A stretch of DNA of 64,000 bases, taken from positions 62,001 through 126,000 of the forward strand of contig NZ_CAJGZM010000004.1 of the NCBI RefSeq assembly GCF_904846175.1, given 5' to 3'. The translations under genes were made by a program, and so were the position numbers. Source of the DNA: Psychrobacter immobilis. GTDB taxonomy: Bacteria; Pseudomonadota; Gammaproteobacteria; Pseudomonadales; Moraxellaceae. The notes under the pieces were generated by a model, which saw nothing but the letters and a program-made list of their open reading frames with translations, made no database searches and was not told the origin of the DNA. This document shows positions 9,301 to 21,263 of the stretch, one piece after another (position 1 is the first letter of the stretch; every line of letters begins with the position of its first letter).

Positions 9301-9326
9301 AAAAAAGCGCCGATGTGGGCGCTTTT
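9301..9326 (-). terminator. Terminator between rpmH and rnpA
   Basis: A perfect 9-bp stem (AAAAGCGCC / GGCGCTTTT) with a six-base loop. On the minus strand it is followed by seven T. It would stop or attenuate transcripts from rpmH before they reach rnpA. Confidence 0.8.
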
Positions 9327-9426
9327 AATATATGGCTAAGTGTCAGTTGTGATGATTGACGATCGCAATCTATAAATAATAGATACACAACAAGCACTAA
9401 CAGCCATGCTTATCGCAATCTACTGA

Positions 9427-9561
9427 TTATACAGTAAGGCGATGACGTCCTTTAGCGCGGCGACGAGCTAAGACCTGACGGCCTTTTTTAGTTGCCATAC
9501 GAGCACGGAAACCGTGAGTACGTTTACGCTTGATCACGCTTGGTTGGAATGTACGTTTCAT
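9427..9561 (-). CDS. rpmH: Ribosomal protein bL34
   Basis: A 44-aa basic ribosomal protein translated from 9561 to the TAA at 9427. It starts [14 protein letters not shown] and ends GRHRLTV, the invariant family pattern including [22 protein letters not shown] precedes the ATG. It is the first gene left of the origin, its usual place, and is likely driven by a promoter within the oriC gap. Confidence 0.97.
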   Translation of the reverse strand: MKRTFQPSVIKRKRTHGFRARMATKKGRQVLARRRAKGRHRLTV

Positions 9562-10198
9562 AACTCACCTATCAAAATAATGGACTAAATTCGTAATAGC
9601 GAAGGATTATACCACTACACAGTATTTTGGTCAATCAACTAATTGACCCCATGTTTTTACAGATGCATTTTATAACAGATAAAATTCTTTTTTAAATTCT
9701 TCATACTTACTTGTTTGGTGTTAAGAATATTGATAGCTACTAGCTCTATTTAACTTCTTAGAAAATCTATTTTAGTTTTTGAGTGATGGAAGTTATCCAC
9801 AGTTTGTGTCGGTCTCTATAATAATTAATTATTAATATATATAGATATTGTTGTTGTTGGGAGCGGTATTATCTGTGGTTAAGTCTATTTTTCTCTTTAA
9901 TATCAAAAAACTAGACTATGGGTAAGGTTGTGGATAACCTGTGGGTGAAATATGGATAACTCATGTTATTTACTTATCCACAAAACTATCCACAGTCTTA
10001 TCCACAAAAAACAAGGTGTTATCCACAGGCTGTTTGTGTTAGATTAGCCCCCTAGCTGGTGTATGATTTTAAGTAATCTCACCGTAGAGACTTTTAGTTG
10101 AGAAACGAGAAGCTCTACGGGTAAAAATTCAGTGGTTTTCACAATAAAAAAAGTTGTTTTTTGACCAATTATTTTGGACTATGGGGTTAGTATTTTTC
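9562..10198. other. oriC: Origin of chromosome replication (oriC)
   Basis: This is the gap between divergent rpmH and dnaA. Perfect DnaA boxes lie at 9793-9801 (plus), 9929-9937 (minus), 9974-9982 (plus), 9998-10006 (plus) and 10019-10027 (plus). One-mismatch boxes are CTATCCACA at 9986-9994 and TATGGATAA at 9951-9959. Three boxes start exactly 12 bases apart (9974, 9986, 9998). A very AT-rich stretch at about 9815-9850 could be the unwinding element. The rpmH and dnaA promoters must also lie here. Position beside dnaA plus box density make the call strong, though origin activity has not been shown. Confidence 0.9.
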
Positions 10199-11644
10199 AT
10201 GATTGATACAGCAACTATTTGGGATAAATGCCTAAATGACTTACGTTATCACGTTAAAGACAACGTCTTTACGATGTGGTTGAGACCATTATCCGCGCAT
10301 CAAGAAGCCAATAGCTTGATTATTCTTGCTCCTAATGATTACTTTGTAACCTATATCAAAAAGAATCATTTGCAAGATATCCAGCAGCTAGTCACTAAAC
10401 ATAGCCAAGGTAGTATCGAAGAGGTTATTGTACGTGTTGATAATGCTGGTCGTGACATAGATGACATCAATCAATCACAGTTAGGCTCGTTGTTTGAAGA
10501 CGATAGACCCTCCCCTTCCCCTGCAGATCACAATTTCCAAACCACGCATAATAATATTGCTAGAGCCGATATTGATGCCAATATGCGTCATGCAGAACTG
10601 ATTGAGTCTGCCGATGCCAAATCATTAAGCTATCTAAATCCTGATTTTACCTTTGAGACCTTTGTTACTGGTAAGTCTAATAATCTGGCTTACAAGGCTT
10701 GTTATGAGCTTGGAAAGCGCCAATCAAAAAATCGGCACAATCCTTTATTTATATATGGACCTTCTGGTTTGGGAAAAACGCATTTAATGCATTCTGTAGC
10801 GCATCGCTATTTAAAAAATAATCTAAGCTTTTATTATTTCACTTCTGAAAAATTTATTAATCAATTGGTTTATTCATTAAGAAATAATAAAATTGAAGAT
10901 TTTAAAAAGAAAATAAAAAAAGTAGATTTATTAATTGTAGATGATATTCATGTATTAGCAGGAAAGACAAAAAGTAGTAATGAGTTTTTGACTTTGTTTG
11001 CAGACTTTACCAGCGGTGACAAACAATTGATTTTGGCATCAGATCGTCATCCATCACAAATGACTGAGTTTGATGAACGTTTTAGATCGCGCTTTTCGTG
11101 GGGTTTAACGGTTGCGGTTGATCCTCCTGAGATTGATACACGAGTGCAAATATTACAAAGAAAAGCCGCATCATATGGAATGAGTCTTCCTAAAGAATGT
11201 GCCTTATTTATTGCTCAAAATGTGGTTTCTAACGTCAGACGTTTAGAAGGTGCGCTAAATCAAGTATTTGCAAATGCCAATCTAACCGGCGCGCCCATTA
11301 CGCTTGAGATGGTGCAATATGCGCTAAAAGACATTGTTGCGATGCGCGTACAAGCGGTAAATATGGATAATATTCGTAAAGTAGTTGCTGAATATTACGA
11401 TATTACGATCAAAGATATGATGGGACGAAAGCGTACGCGCAGTATCGCAAGACCGCGTCAAATTGCAATGGCATTGTCACGCGAGCTAACCAGTGATAGT
11501 TTTCCTGAGATTGGGCAGTCATTTGGTGGTCGCGACCATACGACAGTGATGCATGCTTGTGATAAAGTAAATGAGCTACGCGCTGCCGATCCGGCGTTTG
11601 ATAAGGATTACAAAACCTTAGCTTTGATGCTGCAAGCAGGTTAA
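10199..11644 (+). CDS. dnaA: Chromosomal replication initiator DnaA
   Basis: It binds DnaA boxes and opens oriC in its ATP form. Using the ATG at 10199 gives 481 aa. The open frame reaches a TTG at 10154, but family proteins begin close to the IWDKCLNDLR segment. Domains: N-terminal DnaB/DiaA-interaction domain (about 1-85), a variable linker with a Pro/Ser patch, AAA+ domain with Walker A GPSGLGKTH (about 187-195) and Walker B LLIVDDIH (about 244-251), and domain IV with the DNA-binding signature GGRDHTTVMHA. About 145 bases of the AAA+ part (10820-10965) are far more AT-rich than the rest of the gene, yet the protein stays conserved. Confidence 0.96.
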   Translation: MIDTATIWDKCLNDLRYHVKDNVFTMWLRPLSAHQEANSLIILAPNDYFVTYIKKNHLQDIQQLVTKHSQGSIEEVIVRVDNAGRDIDDINQSQLGSLFEDDRPSPSPADHNFQTTHNNIARADIDANMRHAELIESADAKSLSYLNPDFTFETFVTGKSNNLAYKACYELGKRQSKNRHNPLFIYGPSGLGKTHLMHSVAHRYLKNNLSFYYFTSEKFINQLVYSLRNNKIEDFKKKIKKVDLLIVDDIHVLAGKTKSSNEFLTLFADFTSGDKQLILASDRHPSQMTEFDERFRSRFSWGLTVAVDPPEIDTRVQILQRKAASYGMSLPKECALFIAQNVVSNVRRLEGALNQVFANANLTGAPITLEMVQYALKDIVAMRVQAVNMDNIRKVVAEYYDITIKDMMGRKRTRSIARPRQIAMALSRELTSDSFPEIGQSFGGRDHTTVMHACDKVNELRAADPAFDKDYKTLALMLQAG

Positions 11645-11850
11645 CAGCTTGTGGTGTGACGATGTTGTTATGAGCCGTCATGGTTTATAATAATTAGATT
11701 ATCAGCAGACATAAGCTGTATGGATTATCATTAGTAGACAGGGTATTATTGAGCAATCACTTTAAGACCGTATAATTTAAAATCATATAATCTAAGACCA
11801 CATAAAAAACCCTTTTAATAAGAGCAACTAATAAACAAGAGTAACTAAGC

Positions 11851-13026
11851 ATGCAATTATCGATTAATCGAGAGTCGTTACTAAAAGCTATTAACTTGAT
11901 CGCCAAGGCTGCTGATAAGCGCCACAATATGGTTATTCTGGGTAATATTAAGCTACAGTTGTCTGAATCAGCGCTGATTTTGACTGCCTCTGATTTAGAA
12001 GTAGAGCTGACATCGACGTTGAAATTGCCTGCCGGTGCTTGTATTGAAGCCGGTACAACGACGTTACCTGCGACCAAACTTAAAGATATTTGTAAATCAC
12101 TGCCGTCGCAAGCGCAAGTCAATCTTACCACTCAAGAAAATGAGCGTTGCTTGTTGACCAGTGGCAAAAGTCGTTTTACTTTAGGGACATTACCTAGCGA
12201 AGATTATCCAAGCCTTGGTAATCCTGAAAATATCACGCCTTTGACCATTAGTCGTAGCCGTTTAACCGACTTGATTCATAAAACCCAATTTGCGATGGCT
12301 ATCCAAGATGTCCGTTATTATCTAACAGGTATGTTGTTTGATGTTTCACAGCAACAGTTGACCACGGTGGCAACCGACGGCCACCGATTAGCGTTAGCAC
12401 GTAGCGTTATTGACGTTAGCGCAGATTTAAATATGCAGGCGATTTTACCACGTAAAGCTGTAATTGAGCTTGAGCGCTTAGCTTCTGAGCTTGGCAAGAT
12501 GTTAGGTGATAAAGACAATGCAGTTACACTAAGCTTTGGTCGTGAATTCTTGCAAGTTAGCTTGCCGTTTGGTGATGTGGATAGTGCAGGGCAGGTGAGT
12601 GATAACTTAATGGTGACCTTTACCGCACGTCTCATTGACGGTAAATTCCCTGATTATCGCCGCGTTATGCCAAGCAATACCGATAAATTGGCGTTGTTTA
12701 ACCAAGAAAAAATGACTGATGTGCTGCGCCGTGTATCGATTTTAAGTAATGAGAAATCTCGCGGCGTGGTATTTAACTTTGCCAGTGATGGTATGGTAGA
12801 AGTACGTGCCAATAACGCTGAGCAAGACGAAGCAGTTGAGATGATACAAGCGAAGTATCAAGGCGAGCCGATGGAGCTGTCATTTAATGCCGCGTATCTG
12901 CAAGATGTCTTAGGTGTGATTCAAGGTGATTTACAGATGCATATGAGCCAATCAAATGCCTCAGTACTGGTCAATCAGCTCAACGATGAGTTCCACCAGT
13001 ATGTCATTATGCCAATGCGTATATAG
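11851..13026 (+). CDS. dnaN: DNA polymerase III sliding clamp (beta subunit)
   Basis: It forms the ring that tethers DNA polymerase III and other partners to DNA. The 391-aa length is a little over the usual 366-380. The N-terminus MQLSINRESLLKAINLIAKA, the VATDGHRLALAR segment (about 175) and the C-terminal YVIMPMRI are hallmarks. It starts with ATG at 11851, 206 bases after dnaA, and is followed 78 bases later by recF. This is the standard dnaA-dnaN-recF order. Confidence 0.97.
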   Translation: MQLSINRESLLKAINLIAKAADKRHNMVILGNIKLQLSESALILTASDLEVELTSTLKLPAGACIEAGTTTLPATKLKDICKSLPSQAQVNLTTQENERCLLTSGKSRFTLGTLPSEDYPSLGNPENITPLTISRSRLTDLIHKTQFAMAIQDVRYYLTGMLFDVSQQQLTTVATDGHRLALARSVIDVSADLNMQAILPRKAVIELERLASELGKMLGDKDNAVTLSFGREFLQVSLPFGDVDSAGQVSDNLMVTFTARLIDGKFPDYRRVMPSNTDKLALFNQEKMTDVLRRVSILSNEKSRGVVFNFASDGMVEVRANNAEQDEAVEMIQAKYQGEPMELSFNAAYLQDVLGVIQGDLQMHMSQSNASVLVNQLNDEFHQYVIMPMRI

Positions 13027-13104
13027 TTTGATATTATAATAAATACTAATTAATGGACTTTTGCTTGCTAGATAGTGGGCGTAATATAGGCGGCTGTCAC
13101 TGTT

Positions 13105-14355
13105 ATGATTGAACGTCTACAAATTTCACACCTGCGTAATCTAACCCAAGTGAATCTACAATCTGCTGCTTGCAACGTTATTATTGGTGCAAATGGCAGT
13201 GGTAAAACCTCCTTACTTGAAGCGATATTTTTGCTTTCAAGAGGTAAAAGTTTTCGTCATCATCAGCCTAAACGCTATATTCAGCATCATCAAAAATATG
13301 CAACGGTGCATGCTAGGCTCAATGATAGCAGTACCTTGGCTATCCAAAAACAAGCCGATGCGACGACGGTTCTACGTCTAAATCAAACCACGGTTTATAA
13401 CCAAAGCATCTTAACTGAACAGTTACCCACGCTACTGATAGATCCATCGACGATGGATATGTTGGAGCAGGGTAGTGCCAGTCGCCGTCAGCTATTAGAT
13501 TGGCTAGTGTTTCACATGAAACAGGGCTTTCATCCACAGTGGATAGCCTACCAACGCCTATTAAAACAGCGCAATAGTTTGCTAAAAAAAAGCCGCCATC
13601 TGACGCAGGTTCAGCTTGCGGAGCTAAAATCATGGGATAAAGGGCTTAGTAATCATGCTGCGCTTATTCATCATTACCGTGAACGTATCTTTACAGAATG
13701 GCAGCCTTACTTTGCTGAGAGTATCGCGCAATTATTGCCTACATACGCTGAGCAATTAAGCTTGAGCTATAATGCTGGCTATGACACCAGTTTGGCGCTT
13801 GAGGTGCAGCTTAACGAGCGTTTAGAGCAAGATTTGCAACTGGGTTATACCCGTATTGGTAACCACCGTGCTGATATTCATGTGCATTGGCGCTCCAGCG
13901 AGGCAGCACAAACGGCAAGTGACGATACAAACGATCCTAGTTCAAATCCCACCGCAAACACAGACATCAATACCAAACTACCAATTTTAAAAGAACAAGC
14001 GGCCAATGTGTTGTCTCGCGGTGAGAAAAAATTGTTAATTACCGCTCTACGCTTATCACAATTGCCGTTATTGCTTAATGACGAAAAGACCGCGCTTGCT
14101 ATAGGAAAAGACAGTAATGGTGTTACTGTGCCAAACAGCCATACCAAATCGAGAGCCACCCCAGTGGTTCTGCTCGATGATATTACAGCAGAGCTAGATG
14201 ATAGGGCGATAGATATTTTATTATCGACGTTAGCGCAGCTGCCATGTCAGGTATTTATGACCAGCTTAACCGAAGAGATTTTACCGTTGGTGCATCGATA
14301 TTGGTCAGATCATAAGATGTTTCATGTGAAACAAGGAAGTGTGACACTTTTATGA
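13105..14355 (+). CDS. recF: DNA replication/repair protein RecF
   Basis: An SMC-like ATPase that helps load RecA at gaps. The 416-aa protein is slightly longer than typical because of a polar insert at about 262-290. It has Walker A GANGSGKTS (about 28-36), the signature LSRGEKK and Walker B VVLLDDITAELD. Two parS-like sites lie in the gene: 13509-13522, read as V-F-H-M-K-Q, and 14319-14332, read as M-F-H-V-K-Q near the C-terminus. The gap to gyrB is unusually long at 572 bases. Confidence 0.95.
   Translation: MIERLQISHLRNLTQVNLQSAACNVIIGANGSGKTSLLEAIFLLSRGKSFRHHQPKRYIQHHQKYATVHARLNDSSTLAIQKQADATTVLRLNQTTVYNQSILTEQLPTLLIDPSTMDMLEQGSASRRQLLDWLVFHMKQGFHPQWIAYQRLLKQRNSLLKKSRHLTQVQLAELKSWDKGLSNHAALIHHYRERIFTEWQPYFAESIAQLLPTYAEQLSLSYNAGYDTSLALEVQLNERLEQDLQLGYTRIGNHRADIHVHWRSSEAAQTASDDTNDPSSNPTANTDINTKLPILKEQAANVLSRGEKKLLITALRLSQLPLLLNDEKTALAIGKDSNGVTVPNSHTKSRATPVVLLDDITAELDDRAIDILLSTLAQLPCQVFMTSLTEEILPLVHRYWSDHKMFHVKQGSVTLL
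13509..13522. other. parS-like site 5 (inside recF)
   Basis: GTTTCACATGAAAC with flanks giving the full 16-bp TGTTTCACATGAAACA. It lies mid-gene. Confidence 0.8.
14319..14332. other. parS-like site 6 (3' end of recF)
   Basis: GTTTCATGTGAAAC with flanks giving the full 16-bp TGTTTCATGTGAAACA, 23 bases before the recF stop. Confidence 0.8.
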
Positions 14356-17549
<3,194 letters not shown>

Positions 17550-17590
17550 ATTGGCTATAAAAAGTTGCTTAATGACTATTAGTTAATAAA

Positions 17591-17624
17591 AATACCGCTT
17601 TGGCATCCAAGGTGGTATTTTTTT
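17591..17624 (+). terminator. Terminator after gyrB
   Basis: A 13-bp stem (AATACCGCTTTGG with CCAAGGTGGTATT, two G-U pairs), a three-base loop and a T run. A parS-like site follows 13 bases later. Confidence 0.85.
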
Positions 17625-17636
17625 AACATTAGATTT

Positions 17637-17650
17637 GTTTCACGTGAAAC
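17637..17650. other. parS-like site 7 (upstream of mntP)
   Basis: GTTTCACGTGAAAC, perfect palindrome, between the gyrB terminator and the mntP start. ParB bound here could touch mntP transcription. Confidence 0.8.
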
Positions 17651-17674
17651 TTAGGATAATAAGCGAAAAATAAA

Positions 17675-18256
17675 ATGATTGAAGTCATATTACTTGCCAT
17701 TGCGCTTGCGATGGATGCGTTTGCCGTTGCAATTGGGCTAGGGGCTAAATCGCAAAGACAAGATAAGCAGTATGTGCTGCGCTTAGCCATTTATGCTGGT
17801 TTGTATTTTGGTATCGCGCAGGGCGTGATGCCACTGATCGGCTACTTATTGGGGGCAGTATTATTAGGCTGGTTAGCGACTGCTGCACCGTGGATTGGTG
17901 GCGGCATCCTTATTGTGCTTGGTGCTAAGATGTTATATGAAGCATTCACTGGTGAGATTGAAGCGCTAGTAGAAGACAGTTCCGATGAGAATATACAAGA
18001 AAAAATCAATCATCGTATGATGTTTACACTGGCTATCGCTACCAGTATTGATGCGATGGCAGCAGGCTTTACTTTAAATTTACTAGCACTTAATGCATGG
18101 CTAGCGTGCTTCATTATTGCTATCGTCACTGCTGGATTTGGCTTTTTCGGTATCTATTTAGGCAAGTCTTCTGGAACTTGGCTTGAGGATAAAGCTGAGA
18201 TACTTGGTGGATTGGTATTGATAGCCATTGGTATAAAGGTGATGTTTATCCGTTAA
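17675..18256 (+). CDS. mntP: Manganese efflux pump MntP
   Basis: An inner-membrane exporter that protects against excess manganese. The 193-aa length fits the family. There are six predicted membrane segments, with the conserved acidic signatures in the paired repeats: [15 protein letters not shown] (about 10-24) and [15 protein letters not shown] (about 126-140). It starts with ATG at 17675. The short leader (17651-17674) is too small for the yybP-ykoY manganese riboswitch known in front of some mntP genes. It is flanked on both sides by a terminator and a parS-like site. Confidence 0.93.
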   Translation: MIEVILLAIALAMDAFAVAIGLGAKSQRQDKQYVLRLAIYAGLYFGIAQGVMPLIGYLLGAVLLGWLATAAPWIGGGILIVLGAKMLYEAFTGEIEALVEDSSDENIQEKINHRMMFTLAIATSIDAMAAGFTLNLLALNAWLACFIIAIVTAGFGFFGIYLGKSSGTWLEDKAEILGGLVLIAIGIKVMFIR

Positions 18257-18292
18257 TAAATACTCTTATTTGGCTTTGTTCTCTACAATAAA

Positions 18293-18327
18293 AATCACCA
18301 CTTTAATCATTAAAGTGGTGATTTTTT
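18293..18327. terminator. Bidirectional terminator between mntP and rlmF
   Basis: A perfect stem (AATCACCACTTTA with TAAAGTGGTGATT) with A run before and T run after, serving the two convergent genes. It directly abuts a parS-like site. Confidence 0.9.
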
Positions 18328-18341
18328 GTTTCACGTGAAAC
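18328..18341. other. parS-like site 8
   Basis: GTTTCACGTGAAAC, perfect palindrome, immediately after the mntP terminator T run. Confidence 0.8.
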
Positions 18342-18367
18342 TATGACTATTTTATATTAACTACTAT

Positions 18368-19456
18368 TTATTCTTCGTCAGTATCAAAACGCCAGGCGAG
18401 TATACGCGTGCTTTTTTGACCTTGGCTCATCTCAATGATGCGCATTTGGGCAACACCAAGTTGTTTCAATAGCAATTGCATTGGTTTCACGTTTTCTGAC
18501 TTTGAGACTAAACTTGTAAACCAGCCAACATGCTCAGCAAAGTCTTGACTCTCTTTTGCCATCTTGGTTAAAAAGGCAATCTCACCACCCTCAGACCACA
18601 ACTCTTTATGCTGACCACCAAAGTTTAGGTTTTGCGCGGCATTACCTGACTTGGTTGAGCTGCGACTAATTTGTGCGTTCTCATTCTTACCACGATGTCG
18701 TTGCAGATTATGCTGCTTACGGCTATTGGCTTCCATTGCTTCTTCTAATGAGGCATGAAACGGGGGATTACAGACCACCACATCGAAGTAATCTTGGCGA
18801 CCAATGATATTAGCAAAAATACGCTTAGGCTCAGGTTGTAGTTTTACTTTAACCGCACTTTTTAGCTTAGGATTGGCCTCGCAAATAAGCGCGGCGGTAT
18901 TGACTGAAATAGGATCAATGTCTGAAGCCGTAAAGCGCCAGCCATAGCTTTGGCTACCAACAATGGGATAAATAGCGCTCGCACCAGTACCAATATCAAG
19001 GGCATGAATTTCTTTACCAGTCGGTGGCGTATTGTCTTTATTCACATGCGTCGTTTGCGCGAGTAAATCGGCAATATAGTGAATGTAATCGGCACGTCCC
19101 GGAATCGGTGGACATAGATATCCTTCCGGGATATCCCAAAATTTCACACCATAGTAATGAGCTAGTAACGCCTGATTAAGGACGCGCACGGCAGCACTGT
19201 CTGAGAAATTAATCGTCGACTCGCCTTTGGGATTGGTGATGGTATGCTTGGCCAATTCGGGCAGGGCACGGGTTAATAGCGCAAAGTCATAACGACCTTG
19301 GTGCGGATTGCGCGGATGTAGCTGACCGAGTTTTTTGGCAGTTTCAGGCGATCTGTTTCTGTGATTATTGGCGGTCGGGCGACGGGTCATAGGCTTACTG
19401 GTCATAGTATCGGGCTTTGGTATGTGAATATAATGCACCATTTTAGCAGATTTCAT
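18368..19456 (-). CDS. rlmF: 23S rRNA m6A1618 methyltransferase
   Basis: A SAM-dependent enzyme that methylates adenine 1618 of 23S rRNA (E. coli YbiN). The 362-aa protein has the family core from [13 protein letters not shown] (about 46-58), a GxG SAM site [13 protein letters not shown] (about 151-163) and the catalytic [10 protein letters not shown] (about 225-234). The first 35-40 residues are not conserved, so a later start such as M18 or M23 is possible. The ATG at 19456 has GGTGA upstream. Confidence 0.9.
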   Translation of the reverse strand: MKSAKMVHYIHIPKPDTMTSKPMTRRPTANNHRNRSPETAKKLGQLHPRNPHQGRYDFALLTRALPELAKHTITNPKGESTINFSDSAAVRVLNQALLAHYYGVKFWDIPEGYLCPPIPGRADYIHYIADLLAQTTHVNKDNTPPTGKEIHALDIGTGASAIYPIVGSQSYGWRFTASDIDPISVNTAALICEANPKLKSAVKVKLQPEPKRIFANIIGRQDYFDVVVCNPPFHASLEEAMEANSRKQHNLQRHRGKNENAQISRSSTKSGNAAQNLNFGGQHKELWSEGGEIAFLTKMAKESQDFAEHVGWFTSLVSKSENVKPMQLLLKQLGVAQMRIIEMSQGQKSTRILAWRFDTDEE

Positions 19457-19477
19457 CAGTCACCAGCGTCTTATCTC

Positions 19478-20215
19478 TTATCGACTACGTAAAATGAGAT
19501 TTAAACCCAACACTATCATCGCTGTACCCAATACGCGGTCTATCCAATGCTCAAAGCGCTGAAAGCGACGATGAATGGCAGGGATAGAGAACAACATGAC
19601 CACGATACTAAACCATGCCATCTGCAAGACCATCATCCATACGCCATAAATAGCCAATTGCCATAGCGGTATATCGGGTGAGAGTACGAGGGTAAATATC
19701 GCGACGAAATACACGGGCGCTTTTGGATTAAACACATTGCAAAAAAAGCCACGGCGCAGAATGGAAGCGGTCGATTCTGTATCGGTAGGCGGTTTTTTGG
19801 TAGAAATGGCTTTATCAGAAAGCGTTGTGTGAGTGTTAAGCGTCGTTTGCTTGGTAAGCGTATCTGTTGAAACGTGAGCGCTTGAATCTATTAGCTCTAT
19901 TGAATGCGCTAAATCTGCGGGCTTTTTAGGTTTGGCTTGAATACCTTGCCATCCTAGATAAATAAGATAGCTACCGCCTAACCATTTGATAGCGGTCAAT
20001 AATGGCTGAGAATGGGCAATCAATGTTGCCAATCCTAGCACCGAATAAGTGATGTGTATCGCCAGACCCAAAGTAATACCAAGGCTACAAATCAAACCCG
20101 TCCGTCGCCCTTTTGCCAAGGTTTGCTGCGACACCAATACAAAATCAGGACCCGGGGAGGCGGCAGCGAGTAGATGGACGCTAGTGATAAGCAAAAAACC
20201 GTGCCAAAATTCCAT
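19478..20215 (-). CDS. LysE/RhtB-family amino-acid exporter
   Basis: A membrane exporter of the LysE superfamily (RhtB branch), probably moving homoserine, threonine or related amino acids outward. I chose the ATG at 20215 (245 aa) because it starts the membrane segment MEFWHGFLLITSVHLL, followed by the family motif AAASPGPDFVLVSQ. The frame runs up to a GTG at 20257. The third helix is followed by about 55 Thr/Lys-rich residues (about 113-166) not normal for this family, before RRGFFCNVFNPKAP. The substrate is unknown. Confidence 0.85.
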   Translation of the reverse strand: MEFWHGFLLITSVHLLAAASPGPDFVLVSQQTLAKGRRTGLICSLGITLGLAIHITYSVLGLATLIAHSQPLLTAIKWLGGSYLIYLGWQGIQAKPKKPADLAHSIELIDSSAHVSTDTLTKQTTLNTHTTLSDKAISTKKPPTDTESTASILRRGFFCNVFNPKAPVYFVAIFTLVLSPDIPLWQLAIYGVWMMVLQMAWFSIVVMLFSIPAIHRRFQRFEHWIDRVLGTAMIVLGLNLILRSR

Positions 20216-20418
20216 AAAATGCTCTGAGTCATTTCTTAAGTTTGATAATAGTTGCACTTATCGTAAATGAGGTCAACTGATATTGATATTGCCGCTGATA
20301 TGGTGCTTGCGTTGCACCGAACGTATGTCTATATTGAAAGGAAGGTTTATTAGCTGTAGTAATATCAATTTAGTGTAATTTGTACCCTATAAATGAATGC
20401 TTTAAAAAGGATAAGACC

Positions 20419-21246
20419 ATGACTACGGAAAGCCACAATAGCAATGATGCTGGAAATAACACTGGCAATGACACTCGCATTACCTATGACGTCCAAGATT
20501 ACATCTGCTTGATCGGGCTCAATCGCGCCGATAAACGCAATGCCTTTGATAGCTATATGATTAAGCAACTCTCTGAGGCACTCACTCAATATGAAAATGA
20601 CGCGAATCTGCGCTGTGCGTTAATATTCGCCCATGGTGAGCACTTCACCGCAGGGCTTGATTTGACGGAGCTACAGGATAAATGGGACAAAGGCGCGTTT
20701 GAGTTTGCTGCCGACGAAATCGATCCGTGGGGAATCGGTGGCAAATTACGCAGTAAGCCAGTCGTCGTCGCAGTACAAGGCACATGTTTTACCGCTGGCA
20801 TTGAGCTGATGTTAAATGCGGATGTGGTTATCGCAAGTGACAACTGTAACTTTGCCCAAATGGAGGTTCAGCGCGGTATCATGCCGTTTGGTGGTGCAAC
20901 GGTACGCTTTATCGCTGCCGCTGGTTGGCAAAGAGCCATGCCGTATCTATTAACGGGTAAAAACTTTGATGCACAGACCGCGGATAGACTGAATTTGGTC
21001 AGTGAAGTAGTGAAAAATGGTGAAGAATATGAGCGTGCGCTAACCATCGCCCAAGAGATTTGCAACGCTGCACCGCTTGGCGTGCAAGGATTATTGTCAT
21101 CAGCACAAGATGCCAGTCGTAATGGCGCAAAAGAAGCGTTAGCCAATATTCATGGCTATCTGCCGCATTTATTTCATTCAGAAGATGCAAAAGAGGGTGC
21201 GATGGCGATGGTTGAGAGACGGGAAGCTGAGTTTAAGGGGAAGTGA
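20419..21246 (+). CDS. Crotonase/enoyl-CoA hydratase family protein
   Basis: A 275-aa crotonase-fold protein likely acting on an acyl-CoA. The ATG at 20419 follows AAGGATAAGACC. The earlier frame start at 20380 is a TTG without a ribosome site. It has the oxyanion-hole segment (AHGEHFTAGLDL) and QGTCFTAGIELMLNADV. The first catalytic glutamate is present (AQMEVQRGIMPFGG). The position of the second is a proline (RAMPYLLTG), so it is probably not a classical hydratase. It stands alone with no fatty-acid oxidation neighbours. Confidence 0.85.
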   Translation: MTTESHNSNDAGNNTGNDTRITYDVQDYICLIGLNRADKRNAFDSYMIKQLSEALTQYENDANLRCALIFAHGEHFTAGLDLTELQDKWDKGAFEFAADEIDPWGIGGKLRSKPVVVAVQGTCFTAGIELMLNADVVIASDNCNFAQMEVQRGIMPFGGATVRFIAAAGWQRAMPYLLTGKNFDAQTADRLNLVSEVVKNGEEYERALTIAQEICNAAPLGVQGLLSSAQDASRNGAKEALANIHGYLPHLFHSEDAKEGAMAMVERREAEFKGK

Positions 21247-21263
21247 AATATAAGGTCTAATTT

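Noticed and set aside
13340..13633. A 97-codon minus-strand frame inside recF
   Set aside because: It is the shadow of a conserved plus-strand gene and has no ribosome site.
17651..17674. A yybP-ykoY manganese riboswitch before mntP
   Set aside because: The leader is only 24 bases after the parS-like site and shows no riboswitch core.
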